NCBI GenBank assembly: GCA_947650365.1 | Contig: OX393557.1 | Location: 31,162,851-31,226,850, forward strand | Length of the DNA: 64,000 nt | DNA from: Chamaelirium japonicum | Taxonomy: Eukaryota; Streptophyta; Magnoliopsida; Liliales; Melanthiaceae | Direction: 5' to 3' | Part shown: in pieces, positions 15,001 to 27,000 of the stretch | Layout: each line of letters opens with the position of its first letter | Numbering within the stretch: the stretch's first letter is position 1 | The notes under the pieces: generated by a model | Seen by the model: only the letters and a program-made list of their open reading frames with translations | Told to the model about the DNA's origin: nothing | Databases searched by the model: none | Made by a program: the position numbers and the translations under genes

Positions 15001-18000
15001 AGGGGGTTTTGGGCAAAAAATGTCAGATATGGGGGGTTTTGTGAAAAAAACCAGGGGGCAGGGGTTTTGGGTAAAAGTAGCATGGGTTGGGGGGGTTTTA
15101 GATAAACTCGGGACTGTTTTTTCGTAATGCAGGGGGTGGGGGGTTTTTTTGCAAAAAATGAAAAAAAAAACGGGTTGCAGGTTTCAGTGAACGGGGGGGG
15201 GGGGGGGGGGGGGGCGGTGGCGACTGCAGGGCGCAGCGGCAGCGGCGGCGCAGGGGCTCGAGCTCGGGCTCGAACGCGCGGGGGTGGGGGGTGGCGGCGC
15301 CGGCCAGGGGCGGGGGAGTGAGGGTGGGGTTGGCGGCGGCCGGGAGCAGGGGGCTCGGGCGCGCGGCGGCTCAGGGGGGCGACGGCGACTGCAGGGCGCA
15401 GCGGCGGCGGCGGCGCAGGGGGCTCGGGCGCCGGGGGGGGGGTGGCTTCGGCAGCCGGGCTTGGGGAAGGGGGGTGGGGGTGGCGGCGGCGGCGATGCAG
15501 GGGTTCGGGCACGCGGGGGTGGTGGCAGCGGCGGTGGCCGGGTGGTGGTGGCAGCGGCGGTAGTCGGGTGATGGTGATGGTGGATGGGGATGATGGTGGG
15601 GATGGTGATGATGGTGGGGATGGTGGTGGTGATGGTGATGGTGGAGGTGGTGGGGATGGTGCCATGGTGGTGGTGATGGTGGTAGTGGTGGTGATGGTGG
15701 AGGTGGTGGGGATGGTGCCATAGTGGTGGTGATGGTGGTAGTGGTGGTGATGGTGGGGATGGTGGTAGTGGTGGTGATGGTGGAGGTGGGTGGGGCGGCG
15801 GGAGGTGATCAGAGGTGGCGCCGGGTGGCGGGAGTCGCCGGAGATGGGGAAGATGGGGGGTCTATTTTGGTGTATGTGTTGAGGGAAGATCTTGCAAAAA
15901 AGGGGGGTCTTGCAAGAGGGGGGGGTTCATGGAGCGACACTACCTCCTGCTTGCAATGATGGAAGAACAACGGACCACTGCATTGTGCATGCATTGAACC
16001 CAAGTGTCACACTTCATCATTTTTTTTTGCCACCCTCTCACACTCAAGCCCTCTTTCACACCCTACTCAAAAATCCAAGAGAAGGGGCTGCACAATTGAG
16101 ACCGAAGAGAGTCGACACAAGCCGAACCGAGCATAGCTTTGGCCTGCTTGAGCTTGCGTTGGAACCCAACAAACGCAAACGAACTTGTCAGCGCATGTTG
16201 TTCAGAGTCGACGGTCGGGCTCGCCGTGTTGTCCGACGACGGGCAACGCGACTGCCGCGGCGTTGTCCAACGTCGGCTGTCAAGCCCGTCATTGTATTGA
16301 CCGGCGCATTCTTTGTCGGGAACCGAGGCGATGACGGCAGCCTCGGACTTTGTCTTCGAATGCCAAGGCGAAGGTCGCCTCGGGCCGAGTCGTTGCCGAT
16401 GTCTCGGGCTTCGTCAGGTGCCGGGGCAGTGAAGCCTGCCTCGGACTTTGTTCTCGAATGCTGAGGCAAAGGTCGTCTCGGCCGAGACATTGCCGATGTC
16501 TCGGGCTTCGTTAGGTGCTGAGGCGGCAAAGCTTGCCTCGAACATTGTCTTCGAATGCCAAGGCGACGATCGCCCCGGGCCGAGACGATGCCGACGTCTC
16601 GGGCTTCATCAGGTACCGAGTCGGTGAAGTCTACCTCGGTCTTTGTTTTTGAATGCCGAGGCGAAGGTCGTTTCGGACCGAAATGGTACCGCCGTCTCGG
16701 GCTTTGCTTTCGAATGCCAAGGCCGTCACCTTGGGTCGAGACGATATCGCCGTCTCGGGCTTTGAAAGTGGCCGAGGTGGCAAAGCCTGCCTCGAACTTT
16801 GTCTTCGAATGCCGAGGCGAAGATTGTCTCGGGCCGAGACGGTGCCGACGTCTCGGGCTTCGTCAGGTGCTGAGGCGGCGAAGCCTGCCTCGAACATTGT
16901 CTTCGAATGCCGAGGCGACGGTCGCCCCGAGCCGAGACAGTGCCGACGTCTCGGGCTTCATCAGGTGCCGAGGCGGTGAAGCCTACCTCGGTCTTTGTTT
17001 TTGAATGCTGAGGCGAAGGTCGCCCCGGGCCGAGACAATGCCGACGTCTCGGGCTTCATCAGGTGCCAAGGCGGTGAAGCCTACCTCGGTCTTTGTTTTT
17101 GAATACCAAGGCTGTTACCTTGGGCCGAGACGATGTTGCCCTCTCGGGCTTTATCTTTGTATGCCGAGGGTGGGACCTTGGACTTACTAATTGACGGGGG
17201 GTAAGATTTCGGAGTACTCAGCGTGGTGCCCTTGTATCGGTTGGACTTAGGCAGAGCGTCGTTCCAGTCGAACCTAAGTATTGGGACACGTAGCTTTGTA
17301 CCGTTGCAGGTTAGTCAGCCGTGTCGCAACACGTACCGAATTAACTATGGCAGGGTACTAGTGCATGTGTCCTTACATGACAACGGGAGCACGTGCAACG
17401 CCAATGATTCAAAGTACTCAACGTAGCGCCCTTGTATCGGTTGGACTTAGGCGAAGAGCCGTTTCAGTTGAACCTACGTATCGGGACACGTAGCTTTGTA
17501 CCGTTGCAGGTTAGTCAGCCGTGTCGCAACACGTACCGAACTAACTATGGCAGGGCACTAGTGCATGTATCCTTACATGACAACGGGAGCACGTGCAATG
17601 CCAATGATTCAGAGTACTCAGCGTAGCGCCCAGTGTTGTCAAGGCGCAGTAAGGCGCGCGCCTCGAGGCGAGGCGCAGGTATGCGCCTCAGGCGCATGCT
17701 GGCGAGGCGCACGCAGCAAGGCGCGCGCCTTAGGCGCCTTTAGCGCCTTTGGCACAAGGCGCAGGGCGACCGAGGCGCGCGCCTTGATGCATTTTGGGTT
17801 TTGGTCTTCAAGTTTTTTGTTTTTTTTTGTGATTTTGGTTTATTTCGGGGTTTTTTCGATTTGTTTTTAGTTTTTTGGTTTTTTTTTGGGTTTTTGTTTT
17901 TTTCTTTCGATTCTTTTCGGTTTGAATAAAAGAGCGCAACTCTCCTTAGAGTCAGACTCTTTCGTTTTGTTACTCAACATTGTTTATGAGTTCTCATTTA

Positions 18001-21000
18001 TCAGTTATTACTTATGAGTATTGTATGTATTTAACTTATGAATATGATGTTGGCATGTTGCATGATAACTTGTGAATTATTATTTTCACTAAAATTGTTC
18101 ATTTGATGGCCACTAGTTATGAGTTACAAGTATTGTATGCATTTATTGTGTTGATTTAATTGAATAATGGTCATATTTCTCTTTTTTCATGAAATATAAT
18201 TTTTTTATAAATTTTAGATTTTTTTTACAATTATTATTAATTTTTTAAAGAAAAATATATATTTTTGCGCCTTACACACTAAGGCGCGTGCCTTATTTGC
18301 GCCTTGCGCCTCAGGCTCCAGATGCATCTTGCGCCTCAAGTGCGCCTTGTCGCCTTGACAACACTGGTAGCGCCCTTGTATCGGTTGGACTTAGGCGAAG
18401 CGCCGTTTCAATCGAACCTATGTATCGGGACACGTAGCTTTGTACCGTTGCAGGTTAGTCGGCCGTGTCGCAACACGGACCAAATTAACTGTGGCGAGGC
18501 ACTAGTGCATGTGTCCTTACGTGATAATGGGAGCACGTGCAATGCCAATGATTCGGAGTACTCAGCGTAGCGCCCTTGTATCGGTTGGACTTAGGCGAAG
18601 CGCCGTTTCAGTCGAACATACGTATCGGGACACGTAGCTTTGTACCGTTGCAGGTTAGTCGGCCGTGTCGCAACGCGAACCGAACTAACTGTGGCGAGGC
18701 ACTAGTGCATGTGTCCTTGCGTGACAACGGGAGCACGTGCAACGCCAATGATTCGAAGTACTCAGCGTAGCGCCCTTGTATCGGTTGGACTTAGGCGAAG
18801 CGCCATTTCAGTCGAACCTACGTATCGGGACACGTAGCTTTATACTGTTGCAGGTTAGTCGGTCGTGTCGCAACGCGAACCAAACTAACTGTGGGGTTGA
18901 ACAGGATTTGAAGTCGAATTTAATAAACTCATTGAGTCTAAAGTGTTAGCCTTTTCATTGATAACTTGATGGAAATTACATTCATTGATAAAATTTCTTG
19001 AGATGTGTTGCATTCCATGCTCTGGGTAGTCGCTGTCCTTCCGGCGTCACTAGTCGGTATGAACCTTTTCCTCCGGCTGACTCGATAATGTATGGTCCTT
19101 CCCAGTTCGGAGCGATCTTGCCGCTGTCATGCTCTTTTGTGTTTAGGAAGACCGCTCTTAGAACAAGTTCTCCAACGCTGAACTGTCTTCTGCTAACCTT
19201 GCGGTCGAAAGCTGACTTGATCTTTTGCTGATAGTTGGCGATGTGTACGGCTGCTTGATCACGAAGTTCGTCTGCGCAGTCGAGGTCGCCGATGCGAAGT
19301 TCCTCGTTGATCTCTCGTTCGATTGCGAGGGACTTGATAGTTGGGCATATGGCTTCGGTTGGCAGAACTGCTTCCGACCTGTAAGTTTGGCGGAAGGGTG
19401 AAAATCCAGTCGATCGTCGAGGTGTGGTTCGATATCCCCACAGCACCTCAGGAAGGACTTTCTCCCAAACCCTTTCTTGTCTTCTAACTTCTTCTTACGT
19501 ATGCCAAGGATGGCTCGGTTGGAGGCTTCCGCTTGACCGTTGCACTGAGGGTATCTCGGGGTTGAATAGAAGAGTTTGATCCCATATTCTTGGCAAAAGT
19601 CCCGGAATTTGTCCGAGTCGAATTGTGCTCCATTGTCAGCAATAAGCACTTGGGGCGTGCCGAATCTTGAGAAGATGTTCTTCCTGACGAATTTGATGAC
19701 TTCATCGTCTGTTTCACGGAAAAGAGGCACAACTTCGACCCATTTAGTGAAGTAGTCAGTTGCCAACAGTAGGCGCTTCTTGTTGGGAGAAGGTGGGAAT
19801 GGGCCAAGGAAATCCAACCCCCATTGATGGAACGGCCAAGGACTTGTCAGAGGGTGAAGCTCAGATGCAGGGAGATGGATTGATCGAGCGTGCCGTTGGC
19901 AGGGTTCACACTTCTGGACGCACTGTCGTGCGTCCTTGGCCATAGTGGGCCAATAGTAGCCTTGGAGTTTGACTTTCCCTTCGAGGGATCTGCTGCCAGA
20001 GTGGTTACCGCAAGCTCCAGCATGGATGTCTGCTAATATCATCTCCACTTGCCCAAGGCTGACGCATTTGAGAAGGATTCCACTGTGGGACTGGAAGTAG
20101 AGATCGTCTCCTTCAAGGCGATAGAGAGGGAGTTTCCTTTGAAATCGTCTGGCTTGAATCGGATCCTCCGGCATTTTGTTGTGCTTGAAGAAGTTGAGGA
20201 TTGGCCATCTCCAATCTGACTGATCTTCGCTTAGGGCGTAAGTGAAGATCTGCTGCCTCCAACCCCTTCTTTCGCTTGCCGAGGCAATAACTCTGTGTTG
20301 CTCAAGGTTCGCCTTGGGTAACTCCTGGTATTCGATGCTGATCTAACGTTGATTGACTAGATCTCCTAACACTGAAGCAGCATTGGCGAGGGCATCGGCT
20401 TCGCGATTATCTGCCCTTGGTATTTGGATTAACTTGATGTCTGCGAACTGCCTCTTGAGGTGTTGTACGAGGTCGAGATAGTGCAGCATCATTTCACCTC
20501 GTGCTACGTAATCCCCATTGATCTTTCTGATGACCAACTCGGAATCACTATAGACGTCGAGGCGATCTACCCCCAGTGCTCGAGCAGTCTCCAATCCCGA
20601 GATGAGAGCTTCGTATTCCGCCTCATTGTTGGTGGCATTGAACCCGAGGAGGATAGCTTTCTCCAAGTGGTCTAGTTCGGGGGATATCAGAACTATCCCA
20701 ATTCCCGAACCGATAGCACTTGAAGCTCCATCGGTATAGAGCTTCCATCGTGATGCGGGCGCTGATGGAGCCTCTGAGCTCGGACAAGGGGCCTCAGGGC
20801 CTGGACTGAGGCATTCCTCATCCTTGTCGTTGAGGTGCATCTCAGGATCATCTTCAAGGGCGATAGAATCTTCCACAGGGAAGTCTACCAGAAAGTTGGC
20901 TATGGCTTGCCCTTTGATAGAAATGCGAGGCTCGAATTGGAAACCGAGCGAACTCATTTCAATTACCCATTTGGTCATCCGACCGGCTCGACCAGTCTTG

Positions 21001-24000
21001 TTGAGTATGTCTTTGAGAGGATGCTCAGAAGAGACGGTGATCAGATGAGATACGAAGTAGGGGCGGAGTCGTCGGGAGGCCGTCAGTAGAGCCAAGACAA
21101 TTTTTTCTATCTTCGAGTAGCGAGTTTCGGCCGGCAGGAGGGTGTGGCTGGTATAGTAGACAGGACGTTCGATGGCATCCCTTCTGTTGACCAAGACTGC
21201 ACTGATGGCTTGACCGGTGACTGCGAGATAAAGCCACAGGGGTTCCGCTAGCAACGGTGCTGTCAGGATGGGGGATTGGGTGAGAGATAGAACTTGATGC
21301 TTTGGAAAGCTTGTTCACAAGTCATGTCCCATCCTGATGTGTCAGCCTTGCGAAGTTTGTCGAAGAAGGGCTTGCATTTGTCGAAGGATTTGGATACGAA
21401 TCGATTGAGTGCTGCTAGTCTTCCCGTGAGACGCTGAACTTTTTTCTGATTAGAGGGTGATGGCATGTCGAGTATTGCTCGGATTTGGTCAGGATTTGCT
21501 TCGATGCCCCTTCTGGTTACTAGGTGACCCAAGAACTTTCCTGATTGTACTCCAAAAGCGCATTTGGCTGGATTCAGCTTCATGCGGTATCTTCTCAGGA
21601 TTTGAAATGTTTCGGCGAGGTCAGAGAGGTGTTCCGCTCGAGTTTGACTCTTGGTAAGCAGATCATCAACGTAGACTTCGACGTTGCGACCGATCTGTTC
21701 TTTGAACATCTTCGTGACTAGCCTCTGGTAGGTTGATCCCGCATTTGTAAAGCCAAAGGGCATGACGTTGTAGCAGTAGAGACCCCTATCCGCCACGAAG
21801 CATGTCTTCTCTTGATCATCCCAATGCAGGGAGATTTGATTGTAGCCCGAGTATCCATTCATGAAGGATAGTAGCTCGTGCCCAGCGGTGGCGTCTACGA
21901 GTCTATCTATCCTGGGCATGGGGAAGGGATCTTTAGGACATGCTTTGTTGAGGTTGGTGAAGTCGATGCAAACTCTGATCTTCCTATTCTTCTTTGGAAC
22001 AGCGACTATGTTTGAGATCCAAGTTGGACACTCAACTTCGCGGATGAAGCCAGCAACAAGTAATTCATCGATTTCTTTTTGAACCGCAATTAGTCGCTCC
22101 GGTCTGATGGTTCGAGGCTTTTGTTTGATTGGGTGCGCTCCTTCTTTGATTGTGAGACGATGACATGCATCGTCTGGATCGATCCCGGGCATGTCTTCAA
22201 AACTCCATGCGAAAACGTCAGTGTTGGATTTGAGAGGAGGACTTCCGTTGCCGAGGTCAACTCGAACAATTTCTTCGATTGAGGGTGGAGCCTCCCATTC
22301 CAGAGGTGCAGGCTCGGGCATTGGGGGCTTCCTTGATTGCTATTTGGTCGAGGGACCGGCTTCACTAGCAGAACGCTTTGCTGGCGTAGCCTTGGGCGTT
22401 GATTGATTTCGAGCGGCCGCCGCTTCGCATGATCTTCCCGTTTGCTAACTCCCTCGAATGCATCTGATGCCCTCTTCAGTTGGGAATTTGAGGAGTTGGT
22501 GATTAGAGGAGGAGACAGCATTGATCTGATGAAGGAAAGGCCTGCCTAGAATGACATTGTAGTTTGACGTCCCCTCGACTACAGCAAAACGGATGGACAC
22601 TCGCATATCGCTATTGAGATCGAGTGTAAATTTTGCTTCGTCCATTGTCATGCTCTGCTCTCCGTTGAAGCCGGTAATGATGGTCGGGATTACGTCAAGA
22701 CTCTCGTACTTATGACCGAGACGTTTGAAGCAATCAGAGAACATAATGTCGATGGAGCTACCGGTATCAATGAGGATCCGGTTGACCGAGCTCCCATCAA
22801 CAATGAGTCGAAGGACCAAAGGATCTCGGTGAGGAATGCATACTCCGTGGAGATCCTGATCGGTAAAGATGATTGCCGGCCATGGGAGGCCTTTGATGGG
22901 CTTTTCTATCCAGGAGTCTTCTATTTGAGCGAGAGTGCGAACGTGATGGACACGTCGTACTTGCCGCTCAACCTCCTTTCGAGTTGGAGTTTGATGATGT
23001 AGGTTGCCGTGGATGCCGTAAACATTCGCTTAAACTAAAACAAGAGTTGCTCGAGAAGTGATCGAGCGGATCCAGCATGCCTCCTCCCTTTGGGGAGGGG
23101 GAGGAGGAGGGTGTGAGCCTCCAGCCCTGCCTGTCTCGGACTTAAAATCCTGGAGATGGCCTTGCTCCTGAAGGTCTTCCAAGTGGTACTTCAAGCTGAA
23201 GCACCGAATGGTAGGATGGCCGTGGCACCGATGGAAGTTGCAATAGACTGATTTGTCTTGCGTTTGCTTGGTGCCAGGCTGAAGAAGGTTCGGCCTTCTA
23301 AGATAGCTCTCGTGCTGGATCTGTTCAAGGATAATGTCGATGGGCAAGTTCCAGCTAGTGAAGGTTGTTCTCCGAGGCTTGGTGGGTCTATCGTCTGCCC
23401 TTCGCGGCTTCTTGGAGGACTCCCTCTCTTTAGCCTGAGCGTTGTTCGCTCGGGCTGGTGGTTATGCCGGCTCTTTATCGGAAGGGCGCTTCCTGAAGTC
23501 TCGCCCCTTGCAAGCGATTTGATCGTCCTCGACTTCGATTTCCCTCTGGATTCGATCGAAGAGCACTCCAAGGGAATCAGGGGGGTTGCGGATGAGGTCA
23601 TTGTAGATATGAAGGTCATAACGCAGAGCATTTTGGAATGCCAACATAATTGCCTCGTCGTCGAGATGACGTCCGGAGAGCGCTGCATGCTCGTTCCGGA
23701 ACCTCCGTGTGAATTCTCGAAGGGTTTCATCCGAACCCATCCGCAGCCGGTAGAGGGAGTCAAGCTTCTTCACTGGTTTGAGGTTCAACCGATAATGCTG
23801 GACGAAGAGATCTGCTAGATCTCCGAACAGGTTGACAGAGCCCGTGGGGAGATTGTGATACCAATCCAATGACATGTCATCCAGACTGCCGGCAAAGGAG
23901 CGGCATAGAACCTGGTTGTCGTGGTCGTATGGTGTCAATGCTTGCTTGAAGCCGAGGACGTGGAGCGTCGGATCACCAGTGAGACAATTGAACTTGGGGA

Positions 24001-27000
24001 GAGCAACAGTCTTCCATCCTCGAGGAAATTGGGCTCGGAGAATCTGCCGGTGAAGCGGTCCTTCTGAGGTGTGGTCGTTCCTTCGATCGTTCCGCAAGTC
24101 GGGGAGGCGTCCCGAAGGTCGAGGAGGAAGATGGGGCTTGGAAGTTCTTCCTTCTTGGTGATGCTTCACTTGGACTCGGTTGTTGCTGAGGTGGGACCGA
24201 GCTCCGGATTGATATCTTCTGCTGCGAATATCCTGGCGACTGCTTGAGTCAGAGGATGATACTGAGTTGAGTGGCTTTGAGTGACGAGTCGATTCGTCGA
24301 GACATTCCCAGATGCTCTGTTTAGCCGGAGGAGGCGATGGTCCCCTTGAAGGAAGCTTGAGGGATCGTCGGGAGGTATTGACAACAGATTGTCTGGACGG
24401 AGTGGGGGAGACATGAAGCAGCCCGTGGACGTTTGCTTCTTCGTTGATACCGGCGATCGATCGCGGGGGATCAGCTCTTCCTCCAACAGCGATTTGTCGG
24501 AGGGAGTCTCTTTCTACCATGAGGGCCGCATTCTGCTTCATGAGAGTAAGGAGTTGGAAGTCCTCTGCGGTGATTTGGTACGATGCTTGAGCATCGGCAC
24601 CAGGAGAGACATGCGCTTTCCCCAAGCGTTGAGGAATTTGGTCGGCGAGTTGAGGTGACCGTCGAAGTTGAGCTTGGGCGACGGGATCAACCGACGAGCG
24701 ACTCCTCGAATTGGCAGCGAGTTGCTGTTCCAGATGTTGTTTTGTTGCAAACCGATGACTCATTGATCGAGTTGTCGGTGCTGAGCGTCTGGGTGCATGC
24801 CACTTTTCTTTGGCTGGTCCATCAGTGTCTTCACCATTTAATTGCAGCGATGGAAGCAGACGGATTGCTCAGGCAATCGGTACCCTGCTACTGGAGGAGT
24901 TAGGAAACTTAGACGTTGCAAGTTGATAGGATTAGGATTTGATCCCACAGACGGCGCCAAACTGTGGGGGAGGATTTCGACCGACGTACGTGACCCTTCT
25001 CCAACAGTCGATTGAAGGTTTGACCCTTCGGGATGTGGCGTGCTTCGAGCCCTGAGTTGTGACTTGCTGGGCTATCACACAAGCACTATAAAGTAGAAAG
25101 GTAGAGAAAGAGATGACACAGGATATGGTGACGAAGTTCGGCCGAAGCCTACGTCTCCGTGCGGTAAGACGCAACCTTTGAATCCACTATCTCTGAGTAA
25201 ACAGTAGAGCTACTCTCGACAGGCCGAGGAGTGCTTCTTACAAGTAATCAGCGGGTGGAAAAGGAGTCTGAAAACCAGAAAACTCAGGGAGCTCTGGAAA
25301 ACAGAAAGTGGGTTTCTGGTCTGGAATTTTGGATCTGGAATCATTTACAGGGTTTGCTATTTATAGTAGTTTGGTTCATATAAAGAATATTCCAAGAATA
25401 TTCCTTAGTGTATCCGGGGTTTAGTAAATTTCCGAGAGGATTTACCAAACCCCAGATAGTGCAAGTGGGCCCCAGGCGGGGCTGCATGTCCCACCGTCGT
25501 ACTCATGGGCCCCAGGCAGGGCTGCGGGTCCCACAGTCGTACTCGTGGGCCTTAGACAGGGCTGCGGGTCCCATCGCTGGGCGTTAGCCAGATTTTGCAC
25601 CCACAGTCTTCAGACATTATACTACAAGGTTATAACATGGGAATGTTGTTTCACTTAGTCTCTTTAGCTTACATTGTACCACAGATGAATATACCCTCTT
25701 ACTCTAGTCCTATTTAGGGAACCTTGGAGGATTGCCCCGTTTGCATGAGCCTAACTACGAAACAAATAAGGTAGGTTTCCCTAATGGCCAACAGGAATCC
25801 CAGGTTTCTTGGAAGGGCACTCTCTTGCCAAGTTGCATTGGTCGGGCTTGCAGGGGCCAGTTCGACAAATGGTCAGAAAAATTTAATTGATTGTATTCTT
25901 GAGACTTTGTAGCTAGCATTGTGCTTCACAATCGACTTCATTGTAATACGATAATAGGATTGGATGATGATGATGATGGTAAATTGGTAATGATGATGAT
26001 GATGACGGTGATGGCATTCTAGTATAAGGTTTTTACCCTTCCTCTTCGAAGCCCTCCCCGTTCCTTGATTAGAGCATCTCCTCCAGAGAGATTCACAATC
26101 ACTCTATCAATGGCTTCAACCACTCATTGAATGGGGAGGAGATAAGCTCTAGATTACCTAACCACGTTTCATATAACTTAAATCATTGAATTGACCCACC
26201 AGAGGATAAGCAAGTTGGTAAGCAACTGATGCTTTGGTGAGGAGGTTGTGGGTTCAATTCCTCCCCCCCTCGAGTTATCTAGGAATGCGTAGCGAAACTT
26301 CCGAGTGGGTCGGTGCGTATTTTCGGACGGATTAATCCGAGCCCGAAGTGGGTCCATTGCCCGATAGGTTTCAAGACAAAAGAAAAGTCGGTGAATTGAT
26401 TGGAGGATGTAGGCTATTTTAGAAGCTAGTTCTTTCAAAAAAAAATTGGAATGATCTTTCAAACAATGTCAGTTTTCTTTAGGGTAAATTACATGAAAAC
26501 CTCTTAATTATCCTCTAATTCATCACCCCCCCCTGGTCAAGATTCTTGTTGGTCATGCAATTTTAGCCTATACGAGAATGGTAGAAGGCAAGATTTGATA
26601 TAGCGAATTGTATTAATCTTTGTAACCTGAAGTGAACACAATATTTCACTCAATAGAATGTTGAAGCTAGAGTTACCCTATAGCCAATATAAACGCAATA
26701 TCATGAAACTAAACTTTCGAGCCACACTATGAAATCGTCGAGCGCGCAATGAAATCATTCAAAAAAAAGGGTTAATTACACTTTGCCCACCTGAAGTTTA
26801 GCTCAAAAACACTCAACCCCCCTATACTTTAAAAACTACATTTTGCCCCCTTCAGTTAAGTTTTGATCAGATAACAATGATCAAATGAGGAAATTAAGTA
26901 GTTGACAAAAGGGGGTATTGTGCTAACATTTCAAACGTTAGGGTGCCATTTGTAACAAAATAAACTACAGGGGGGGCAAAGTGTAATTTACCCAAAAAAA

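Larger units (their letters stand above)
13681..25605 (-). mobile_element. Ty3/gypsy LTR retrotransposon, Tat lineage (broken)
   Basis: An 11.9-kb element on the minus strand bordered by GTCTT at 13676-13680 and 25606-25610. Both LTRs run TGTGGG...CCCACA. Parts in order along its own strand: LTR, primer site starting TGGCGCC (near 24955), gag, protease, reverse transcriptase, RNase H, a second archaeal-type RNase H, integrase, a 4.6-kb 3' region with tandem arrays, polypurine tract GGGAGGGGG, LTR. The dual RNase H and the long 3' region are marks of the Tat lineage. By eye the LTRs differ at roughly 25-30 of 644 sites (~4%), which is 1-2 million years at a grass-like rate and longer at slower ones. 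It is broken, with several breaks. A hAT MITE inserted later at 17631. It lies in intron 1 of the 124-aa gene, on the same strand. Confidence 0.92.

Noticed and set aside
14976-15723. Long Pro-rich and Gly-rich frames
   Set aside because: They arise from G/C low-complexity sequence inside the Tat 3' region, with no conserved domain.
16188-17190. Arg-rich frames of 100-190 codons on both strands
   Set aside because: They are products of the ~98-bp array in the Tat 3' region.
26205-26270. tRNA gene
   Set aside because: A and B boxes are present, but no full cloverleaf follows. The body and A tail fit a SINE.
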